From positions 1 to 10,249 of the forward strand of contig JACRAG010000244.1 in NCBI GenBank assembly GCA_016213455.1: a stretch of DNA of 10,249 bases, written 5' to 3'. The DNA is from Anaerolineae bacterium. GTDB taxonomy: Bacteria; Chloroflexota; Anaerolineae; Anaerolineales; Anaerolineaceae. The notes under the pieces were generated by a model, which saw nothing but the letters and a program-made list of their open reading frames with translations, ran no database searches and was not told where the DNA came from. Position 1 is the first letter of the stretch, and every line of letters starts with the position of its first letter. This document shows, piece by piece, positions 1 through 5,660 of the stretch. Made by a program: the position numbers and the translations under genes.

Positions 1-2
1 AC

Positions 3-617
3 GGCGCGCGCATGGCTTCGCGCTGTGGCGGGCAGCCGCAGGCGCGCCTGGCGGGCCTGATGCTGCTGACCCTGCGCGGCACGCCCACCGTGTATAACGG
101 CGACGAGTTGGGTATCGAAAACGGCAAGATCCCGCCGGAAAAGATCCAGGACCCGCAGGGCATCAACCTGGGGGCCGAGCGCACGCGCGACGTGTGCCGC
201 ACGCCCATGCAGTGGGACGCCTCGCCCTACGCGGGTTTTTCCACGGTGGAACCCTGGCTGCCGGTCAGCGACGATTACCAGACGCGCAATGTGGCGGTCC
301 AGTCCAAAGACCCCAACGCCATGCTCTCCTTCTACCGCCGCCTGTTCTGGCTGCGCAAGGGCAGCCCGGCGCTGGTGGGCGGCAGCTACCGTGCGCTGGA
401 AGCCGGCGCGCAGCAAAACTGCTACGCCTATCTGCGCGAAGCGCCGGAGCAGCGCGTGCTGGTGGCGCTCAACTTCGGCGACCAGCCCCAGACGCTGGAA
501 ACCGGCCTGAGCGGCGCCGGTAAGGTGTTGATCGGCACGCATGGCGACGCGCCTGCCAGCCTGGCGCTGGAGCGCATCAGCCTGCGGCCTTTTGAAGGCT
601 TGGTGATCGAGCTGTAA
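3..617 (+). CDS. Alpha-glucosidase / alpha-amylase family protein (GH13), 3' part only
   Basis: This is the C-terminal ~205 residues of a GH13 enzyme; the frame is open to the window edge, so the ATG at 12 is internal and the true start lies upstream. The visible start matches the end of the GH13 (beta/alpha)8 barrel: LLTLRGTPTVYNGDELGI is the usual segment after the third catalytic Asp region. RTPMQWD and the following PWLPV segment are typical of the oligo-1,6-glucosidase / alpha-glucosidase / trehalose synthase branch. The last ~80 residues, ending in a FEGLVIEL strand, fit the C-terminal beta-sandwich domain of these enzymes. The catalytic residues lie upstream and cannot be checked, so exact specificity (alpha-1,4, alpha-1,6 or trehalose) is open. 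The family is known to hydrolyse or transglycosylate alpha-glucosides; cytoplasmic action is inferred. The next gene on the same strand begins 51 bp downstream. Confidence 0.9.
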   Translation, partial: GARMASRCGGQPQARLAGLMLLTLRGTPTVYNGDELGIENGKIPPEKIQDPQGINLGAERTRDVCRTPMQWDASPYAGFSTVEPWLPVSDDYQTRNVAVQSKDPNAMLSFYRRLFWLRKGSPALVGGSYRALEAGAQQNCYAYLREAPEQRVLVALNFGDQPQTLETGLSGAGKVLIGTHGDAPASLALERISLRPFEGLVIEL

Positions 618-668
618 CGGGAAGAATAATTTCCGGATCGTTAATGACTTACGCAAAAGGATGACCCT

Positions 669-929
669 ATGGCGCGCATGTTGACCACTCCGCAACGGTT
701 TGCCAAAGCCAGGGCGCTGATCGAAGAGGCGCGCCGCGTGCCGGTGCCCGAAGAAGGCGGGCGCTTTGACCTGAGTTACGTCGCCAGGGTGCGCGGCTTG
801 CTGCAGGATGCGCGCGACCTGGTGAAGTTCCTGAGTTATTCGGTCGGCGCTTCGCCCGAGACCAAAGCCGCCGTCAAAGAGCTGTTTGCGGAAACCGAGC
901 GCGTACAAGCCGAACTGCTCAAAAAATAG
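669..929 (+). CDS. Small helical protein of unknown function, 86 aa
   Basis: I do not recognise this protein. The start is supported by AAAGGATG shortly upstream of the ATG at 669. The 86 residues are rich in Arg, Lys, Glu and Ala with no Cys, no signal peptide and no membrane segment. Heptad-like spacing of hydrophobic residues (for example LIEEARRV, VRGLLQDARDLVKFL, VKELFAETERVQAELL) predicts two or three amphipathic helices, so a small cytoplasmic helical bundle is likely. It follows the GH13 gene by 51 bp with no strong terminator between them, so co-transcription is possible. A strong terminator follows 4 bp after the stop codon. Codon use resembles the neighbours, which supports a real gene. 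A role as an accessory or partner protein would be a guess. Confidence 0.72.
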   Translation: MARMLTTPQRFAKARALIEEARRVPVPEEGGRFDLSYVARVRGLLQDARDLVKFLSYSVGASPETKAAVKELFAETERVQAELLKK

Positions 930-933
930 AAGA

Positions 934-967
934 AAGAGGAGCCTTTTGCGAGGCTCCTCTTGTTTTT
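934..967 (+). terminator. Intrinsic terminator, probably bidirectional
   Basis: A perfect 10-bp stem pairs AAGAGGAGCC (934-943) with GGCTCCTCTT (952-961) around an 8-nt loop. On the + strand it is followed by GTTTTT, giving a textbook terminator for the 86-residue gene that ends at 929. On the - strand the same hairpin is followed by a T-rich stretch with six consecutive T (complement of 921-926). It lies about 25 bp past the end of the convergent GH1 gene, so it very likely serves both sides. Confidence 0.9.
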
Positions 968-991
968 AAGCGCTGGTAGGCGGGCCGGCGG

Positions 992-2263
992 CTACTTTGC
1001 CAGGCTGGGCATTTCGGTCAGGTATTTGCGCAGAATGGCCTGCGAGAAGCCGTTGGCTTCCATAATATCGCGGAAGAAGTAGGCGCTGGGCTTGGGCGTG
1101 CGCTGGAAGGTCTTGAAATCCACGTGCACCAGGCCGAAGCGCGGCAGGAAAGAGCCCCACTCGTAATTGTCCATGAAGGACCAGTACAGGTAGCCGGTGA
1201 CATTCACGCCGCGCCGCATGGCTTCGTTCAGCGCCGACAGGTGCAGGGCGAGATACATCACGCGGAAGCGGTCGTCGTCGGCGCACAGCCCGTTTTCGGT
1301 GATCATCACCGGGCGGTCCTTGAGGCGCTCCAGGTTGGCGATCAACCCTTCGGGGTAGATCTCATCCAGGTAGAACTTCATCGGGATCATGGGCAGGTAT
1401 TTGTGATCGAAGCGTTTGCCGTCTTCCAGCGGCTGGCGCGAGTCGACCATCGCGCGCGTGTAATACTGCACCGCCCAATAATCCGCCGAGTCCTTCAATT
1501 CCGGCACATACACCGCGTCGAAGAACGGTGAGACGATCTCGCCGGTGCGGATGGCGTGGAGGAACATCTCGTTGAAGCCGTAGTCCTTCAACTGGGTGAA
1601 GAGCAGGTCCTGCGGGTCGTTGCGCCGGTAGGGGAAGAAATGAATGAAGGCGTGGGTGTAGGTGACCGGCACACTGGTAAATTCCTTGACCACGCGGTAG
1701 GCGCGGGCGTGGAACTGCAGCAGGTTGGCGCGGTAGCGCAAAGTCTCGGCGCTTTCGGGGCCGAAGCCCAGGTTGGGCTCGTTGAGGGTGTGGAAGCTGT
1801 CCACAAAGGGAGTCAACTGCGGGACGATGAAGCGCAGGTAGCGCTCGAATAGCGGCAGGTTTTCCAGGCTGCGGAAACCGCCCTTCTGCTCGAACCAGAG
1901 CGGCACGGTGAAGTGCACCAGGGTCACGTAAACCTGAAGACCGGCTTCTTTGAGCAGGCGCAGCTCGTCCAGGTAGTGCGCCACGGCGGCGGGGTCGTAC
2001 TGCCCCTCGACGGGTTCGATGCGGCTCCACTCCACCGAGAGGCGGAAGGCGCGGTTACCCAGCTCTTTCACCAGGGCCACATCCTCGCGGTAAAGCTCGT
2101 AGTGGTTGCAGGCCTTGCCGGCCGGCACGCGGCCACCTTCAAAAGGCATGTGGTCAAACTGGGCATGGATGTTGTCGCCTTCAATCTGGTGTCCGGCGGT
2201 GGCAGAGCCCCAGACGAAGTTTTTGGGGAACTGGATATCGGGCAGGCTGAACAGATCGTACAT
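992..2263 (-). CDS. Beta-glucosidase / beta-glycosidase, family GH1
   Basis: A complete GH1 retaining beta-glycosidase of 423 residues, somewhat shorter than the usual 440-480. The N-terminal signature FVWGSATAGHQIEG (about residues 16-29) carries the sugar-binding Gln26. The barrel motif RLSVEWSRIEP lies at 74-84 and VTLVHF, with His117, at 113-118. The acid/base Glu162 sits in TLNEP and the nucleophile Glu323 in ITENG; the aglycone/glycone motif YWSFMDNYEWG is at 360-370. All key catalytic elements are present, so the enzyme should be active on beta-glucosides or beta-galactosides; which one cannot be decided here. There is no signal peptide, so it is cytoplasmic and would act on imported oligosaccharides. 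The start is well supported by AAGGAG (2270-2275) 6 nt before the ATG. One oddity is Gln266 in AVQYYTR, where GH1 enzymes usually have Asn (NYYT). The gene is monocistronic and convergent with the GH13 block. Confidence 0.94.
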   Translation of the reverse strand: MYDLFSLPDIQFPKNFVWGSATAGHQIEGDNIHAQFDHMPFEGGRVPAGKACNHYELYREDVALVKELGNRAFRLSVEWSRIEPVEGQYDPAAVAHYLDELRLLKEAGLQVYVTLVHFTVPLWFEQKGGFRSLENLPLFERYLRFIVPQLTPFVDSFHTLNEPNLGFGPESAETLRYRANLLQFHARAYRVVKEFTSVPVTYTHAFIHFFPYRRNDPQDLLFTQLKDYGFNEMFLHAIRTGEIVSPFFDAVYVPELKDSADYWAVQYYTRAMVDSRQPLEDGKRFDHKYLPMIPMKFYLDEIYPEGLIANLERLKDRPVMITENGLCADDDRFRVMYLALHLSALNEAMRRGVNVTGYLYWSFMDNYEWGSFLPRFGLVHVDFKTFQRTPKPSAYFFRDIMEANGFSQAILRKYLTEMPSLAK

Positions 2264-2295
2264 GCAAAACTCCTTGCGGTTGGGGAATCGGGGTA

Positions 2296-2325
2296 ATCAT
2301 ACCGCATTATGGCTGAAATGATGAA
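2296..2325 (-). promoter_or_regulatory. Candidate promoter of the GH1 gene (weak -35)
   Basis: Reading the - strand, TATGAT (complement of 2296-2301) is a good -10 hexamer, preceded after 18 bp by TTCATC (complement of 2320-2325), a poor -35. Transcription would start near 2289, leaving a leader of about 25 nt that holds the AAGGAG ribosome site. The position is sensible, but the -35 is weak and an activator may be needed. No clear operator palindrome was seen next to it. Confidence 0.35.
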
Positions 2326-2466
2326 CAGGCAGCTGCGCCTGGCGTGCATTTCAGTACTGGGGCGACATCACCCCCAATTTCCCCGCGATTTGCAAAAACT
2401 GTGAACATCCCAGATTCCCGAAGCTGTCAGGCTACTTTTTTAACAGCGCTGACGTCCGGGAAAGGC

Positions 2467-2503
2467 CAGAGAGGATTGCCTCATGTCGGGGCAATCCTCT
2501 CTG
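2467..2503 (-). terminator. Strong hairpin after the kelch gene, likely terminator
   Basis: A perfect 14-bp stem is formed by 2467-2480 (CAGAGAGGATTGCC) and 2490-2503 around a 9-nt loop. It lies 22 bp beyond the stop codon of the kelch gene on the - strand. The sequence after the stem in that direction is GCCTTTCCC, so the T tract is poor. The hairpin may therefore act as a weak or factor-assisted terminator, or as a 3'-end stabiliser. The rest of the 261-bp gap between the kelch stop and the GH1 start holds only the candidate GH1 promoter. Confidence 0.6.
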
Positions 2504-2524
2504 TGCCGGGATGCTGCTGCGGTG

Positions 2525-5137
2525 TTACTTGAGAACCGCCGGCAGGTAAATGTAGTGGCGGGTTTCACTGGTCAGCAGAACCAATTTGCCCTGGAAGCTG
2601 CCGTTGACATACACGAAGGCAATGGCAGGTCCGTCGGGAAAGTCGACTGGCGCCGAGAGGAACAGGGTGTCGCTGGACGGCGCACCGGGTGACAGCCATT
2701 GCATTTGGCCATTATTCAGGCGGTAAAGCTGCACCAGCGGCTGGTTGCCTGCCGATTGGTTGGCCAACCCGCTGCTGCCTTCCCAGGCCGGAGTGAACTG
2801 GCTGCCCGTGACGCGGATGCTTTTTTGGACCGTGCAGCCAGCGCATTCTGCGGTGGTCACCGTGGTTTTCCACAATGCGGGAGCGGTGGAGATGTTGGCA
2901 AAATTGAAGCGTTCTACGTTGGATATGGGATTATCCCCTTCGTCCCGCCCGCCGATGATCAGAATTTTACCGGTCAGGGTCATCAGGGCGAAATGCTCCT
3001 GGCGCGCTTTCAGCATATCTCCGGCTTTCAGCCAGGCATTGGTCGCCGAATCTAAGATGAGCACCTCTGTGGTGGTGTAGGTGGTGGTGTTGTCATCGGC
3101 GAAGCCGCCAGTGATGACCGGGCGGCCATCTGGCAGCAGCAGCATGCTGAAGTACCGCCGTGCGGTTGGCAGGAGTGGACCGTTGGCCCAGGTGTTGGTG
3201 TCCGGATTAAAGTAGAAGGTCTCGCGGCGCAACTGACCGCTGCTGATTCTACCGCCAGCCACCAGGACCTTGCCATTCGGCAGCAGGACGGCCTCGTGGG
3301 TGTTGAAGCGCACGCCAGGGGATGGGTGGGGCACCGTGGTGTAGGTTTCCGTGCCAGGATCAAACACTTCCACAGTGTCGCTGCTCAGGCTGCCCAGGAT
3401 GAGAATCTTGCCGTTCTTCATCAAGGTGGCGGTCAGGGCAGTATATGTTCCGGCAGCCTGGTTCAAAGTTTTACGGAAAGAAAGGTCGGCGGGGTCAAAG
3501 ATATAGGAATCCATGCCGCCTGCCTGGAAGAGGAACAATTTGCCGTCTGGCAGCAGGACAGCTTTGTGATCATCAAATACCTGTCCGCCGGCTTTCAGAA
3601 TGCTCCAGGAAGTGCCGTCAAAGATCTCGCCTGGTCCGGAAGTTCCCCCGCCGATGGAGGTGAAACCACCAATCACCACCACCCGCCCGTCGGGCAAAAG
3701 CGTGGTGGAATGAGCGCAGCGGGCATTGTGCATATTCTTTTGGACGGGAACATCGGTAAAGGTGTCATCGGCATACACCCAGCGGTGCACATAATTGTGG
3801 CATTCAATCAATCCGCCGGCATTTTCCCCGCCGCCGCCGGTGATGAGGACATCCCCGTTTGGCATTAACGTGGCTGAGGGACGGAATAAACCGTAATTCG
3901 CCTGGCGCAGGTCGCTGGGATCGGCTGATCCGGAGGTGAAGCGGTTGGTCTCGGCTGAATTGACCACCTGACCATCCTGATTGCGCCCGCCTGCCACCAG
4001 GATGACACCGCCAGGCAGAATGACCGCGGCGTGGTGCCGGCGTTGGACGTTGAGATCGCCAAACAACAGGTGCCAGGTGTCGGCTGGGGCGTTGATATCC
4101 AGATATTCCACATCAGAGGTGGGACCGCCGGTGGTGTCGCCACCCAGCAGAATGAAGGCGCCTTCCGCATCCAGGACAGAGGCCATGGCGATGCGCGCAA
4201 ACCAAATGGGTTTGCCCAGGTCACTCCAGGTGTTGGTGGCGGGGTCATAAACTTCACTGCTGGACAACTGCCCGCTTTCGACGCTGCCCACCAGCGGTTG
4301 ATAATAATACTCGCCGCCCACCACCATCACCTTGCCATCGCGCCGCAGCACGGCATTGTGGAGGGCGCGACCACGCGGGGCTGCCGTGGACATGCTGCCG
4401 GCGGCGGACCAGGTGTTGGACGTCGGGTCGTAGCGGTAGGCGGTGTTATAGGTGCGGGGTGGGTTCAGCTGGGTTCCGATGGGATTATAGCCGCCTGCCA
4501 CCAGCACGCTGCCGTCGGACAGCAGGGTGGCGGTATGATCCCGGCGCGCACCGGTCGGCAGGGCTGCAGCGCTTGACCAGGTGCCGGTTGTGGGGTTGAA
4601 CAATTCGGCGGAGGTGGTGCAGCTCGGCAGGGTTCCCGTGCTGCAGCCGCCCACCACCAGCACGCGCCCGTCGGTCAGGCGCGTGGCTGTGTGCCCATAA
4701 CGCGCCTGGCTGAGGCTGCCGGTTGCGGTCCACTGTTGGGTGGCGGGGTTAAAGACCTCGGCGGAGGACAATGCCCCGGTGCCGCTTTCGCCGCCAACTG
4801 CCAACACCCGCCCATCCAGCAAAACGGTGGCTGTGTGTCGGCTGCGATGCGTGGTCAGGTTGCCCGCAGACGACCAGTTGTTGGTGGTTGGATGATAGAT
4901 CTCGCTCGAATTCAGATACACCCCGCCGCCCGCCATTCCACCGGCAGCCAGGGCTGTTCCGTCGGGCAGCACCGACAGGGTGTGATACTGGCGGGCTGCA
5001 TTCATGGCGGCGGTCAGCGTCCAATCGGTGGACAGAATGCGTGGTTCCACGCTGCGCGCCTGCCCGCCGTGGGTGCCGGTCAACAGGCATAGGATGCAAA
5101 TGATGGCTGCCAGGCTTGGTTTGGATAATTTTTTCAT
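2525..5137 (-). CDS. Secreted kelch-repeat protein with C-terminal Ig-like domain
   Basis: An 870-residue exported protein. I chose the ATG at 5137, giving MKKLSKPS, because GGGAGGG lies about 6 nt upstream; an in-frame ATG at 5158 has a poorer site. Residues 1-27 form a signal peptide: KK, a hydrophobic core (LAAIICILCLL), then a probable cut after GQA. At least 14 kelch-type motifs follow, each with a DG or NG turn, a hydrophobic strand and a GG pair (for example LLDGRVLAVGG, LSDGSVLVAGG, LPNGKVLVAGG), many followed by a TNTW-like strand. Fourteen motifs would make two seven-bladed propellers. Residues ~752-861 look like a beta-sandwich found after kelch repeats in other bacterial secreted proteins; it has a CAGC pair near 765-768 and the stretch NQPLVQLYRLNNGQ. 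The chain ends YIYLPAVLK. No catalytic residues were identified, so binding of glycans or proteins is an inference from the fold. It is probably the second gene of an operon with the 70-residue protein, 85 bp apart. Confidence 0.88.
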   Translation of the reverse strand: MKKLSKPSLAAIICILCLLTGTHGGQARSVEPRILSTDWTLTAAMNAARQYHTLSVLPDGTALAAGGMAGGGVYLNSSEIYHPTTNNWSSAGNLTTHRSRHTATVLLDGRVLAVGGESGTGALSSAEVFNPATQQWTATGSLSQARYGHTATRLTDGRVLVVGGCSTGTLPSCTTSAELFNPTTGTWSSAAALPTGARRDHTATLLSDGSVLVAGGYNPIGTQLNPPRTYNTAYRYDPTSNTWSAAGSMSTAAPRGRALHNAVLRRDGKVMVVGGEYYYQPLVGSVESGQLSSSEVYDPATNTWSDLGKPIWFARIAMASVLDAEGAFILLGGDTTGGPTSDVEYLDINAPADTWHLLFGDLNVQRRHHAAVILPGGVILVAGGRNQDGQVVNSAETNRFTSGSADPSDLRQANYGLFRPSATLMPNGDVLITGGGGENAGGLIECHNYVHRWVYADDTFTDVPVQKNMHNARCAHSTTLLPDGRVVVIGGFTSIGGGTSGPGEIFDGTSWSILKAGGQVFDDHKAVLLPDGKLFLFQAGGMDSYIFDPADLSFRKTLNQAAGTYTALTATLMKNGKILILGSLSSDTVEVFDPGTETYTTVPHPSPGVRFNTHEAVLLPNGKVLVAGGRISSGQLRRETFYFNPDTNTWANGPLLPTARRYFSMLLLPDGRPVITGGFADDNTTTYTTTEVLILDSATNAWLKAGDMLKARQEHFALMTLTGKILIIGGRDEGDNPISNVERFNFANISTAPALWKTTVTTAECAGCTVQKSIRVTGSQFTPAWEGSSGLANQSAGNQPLVQLYRLNNGQMQWLSPGAPSSDTLFLSAPVDFPDGPAIAFVYVNGSFQGKLVLLTSETRHYIYLPAVLK

Positions 5138-5222
5138 GCCGTTCCCTCCCAGAAACATGCTCTTTGCTCATTCATCCGCAGATCACGAATGGCTGCCTCT
5201 CTTGCAGAAGCTGCCGGTTGGC

Positions 5223-5435
5223 TCAGGTCTGTTTGGGGATGGTTTCCGGTTTCAAATCACCCCCCGTTTCTTTCTGATTCCATTGGTCTTTAAGGAAAGC
5301 TGCCAGCGCATCGACGGATGCGAAGCCAAAGGTTTCATGCGTTCGCGGATTTTCCAGCATGGCGCGCCAGCTGTACCCCGATGGCTCTTCCACCTGCCAG
5401 ATGCGCAACAGATAAGCGGTGTACTTTTCCTGCAT
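5223..5435 (-). CDS. Small conserved-looking protein, YLLRIWQ type, 70 aa
   Basis: A 70-residue soluble protein with no signal peptide or membrane segment. It opens MQEKYTAYLLRIWQVEE, followed by WRAMLENPRTHETFGF and a helix (VDALAAFLKDQW), then a polar tail rich in Lys, Glu and Pro. From memory, short proteins of the form YLLRLW...WRASLE.P.TGE..GF.SLEAL..FL are common in Chloroflexota genomes, often near SARP-type regulators; this is recollection, not a search. The layout suggests a small beta-beta-beta-helix domain. Function is unknown. I chose the ATG at 5435: the frame also opens at a TTG at 5462, but that codon lies upstream of the -10 box. The predicted transcription start is within a few bases of the ATG and no Shine-Dalgarno site is present, so leaderless translation is likely. 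It precedes the kelch gene by 85 bp on the same strand and is probably co-transcribed with it. Confidence 0.75.
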   Translation of the reverse strand: MQEKYTAYLLRIWQVEEPSGYSWRAMLENPRTHETFGFASVDALAAFLKDQWNQKETGGDLKPETIPKQT

Positions 5436-5444
5436 GGATTCACG

Positions 5445-5473
5445 ATAACAGGCTGCCGTCAATCAAACGTCAA
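5445..5473 (-). promoter_or_regulatory. Promoter of the small-protein/kelch operon, with 11-bp direct repeats
   Basis: On the - strand, TTGACG (complement of 5468-5473) and TGTTAT (complement of 5445-5450) are separated by exactly 17 bp. This is a strong sigma70-type promoter. The expected start near 5438 is 0-3 nt before the ATG at 5435. A second TTGACG (complement of 5457-5462) lies in the spacer, exactly 11 bp from the first and 6 bp from the -10 box. Known SARP operators are direct heptamer repeats with an 11-bp period that overlap the -35 region, so this pair is a candidate site for the regulator encoded at 5661. Confidence 0.65.
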
Positions 5474-5479
5474 ACAGAC

Positions 5480-5509
5480 TTGCGGAAAAACAGGTTTTTA
5501 AGCAATAAT
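5480..5509 (+). promoter_or_regulatory. Possible divergent promoter for the SARP regulator
   Basis: TTGCGG (5480-5485) and AATAAT (5504-5509) are 18 bp apart and point toward the regulator gene. If used, transcription would start near 5516 and give a leader of about 145 nt that includes the inverted repeat at 5560-5612. Its -35 lies 6 bp from the -35 of the opposite promoter. Both hexamers are only fair matches, so confidence is low. Confidence 0.25.
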
Positions 5510-5559
5510 CAACGGTAAGCAGCCAGTCATCATCAATCGGTATCGGTTCCATCTGATTT

Positions 5560-5612
5560 TGATGGATGCGATCCACACAGCCTTCATTATTACAACGATC
5601 AAGCATCCATCA
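5560..5612 (+). repeat. Long imperfect inverted repeat in the regulator leader
   Basis: TGATGGATGC (5560-5569) is the exact reverse complement of GCATCCATCA (5603-5612). Just inside, GATC (5570-5573) can pair with GATC (5597-5600), leaving only an AA bulge, so 14 base pairs enclose a 23-nt loop. Five T follow directly (5613-5617). The element ends 48 bp before the regulator's ATG. It could be a transcription attenuator in the regulator mRNA or a protein-binding operator. Confidence 0.6.
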
Positions 5613-5660
5613 TTTTTCCGTTGAACGGGTACTCAGGCGTTCCCACAACTTCAAAACATC

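Noticed and set aside
618..634. Short hairpin right after the GH13 stop as a terminator.
   Set aside because: About six pairs including a G-U and no T run; unlikely to stop transcription before the 86-residue gene.
2525..5137. Repetitive DNA within the kelch gene as a CRISPR or tandem repeat array.
   Set aside because: The similarity follows the protein motif, with diverged codons and uneven unit length; it reflects kelch blades.
5138..5158. Kelch protein starting at ATG 5158.
   Set aside because: The ATG at 5137 has GGGAGGG at good spacing and gives a proper signal peptide (MKK start); the longer form adds seven residues without support.
5436..5462. Longer form of the small protein starting at TTG 5462 (79 residues).
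   Set aside because: The TTG lies within the promoter spacer, upstream of the -10 box, and has no ribosome site; the ATG at 5435 fits the predicted transcript start.
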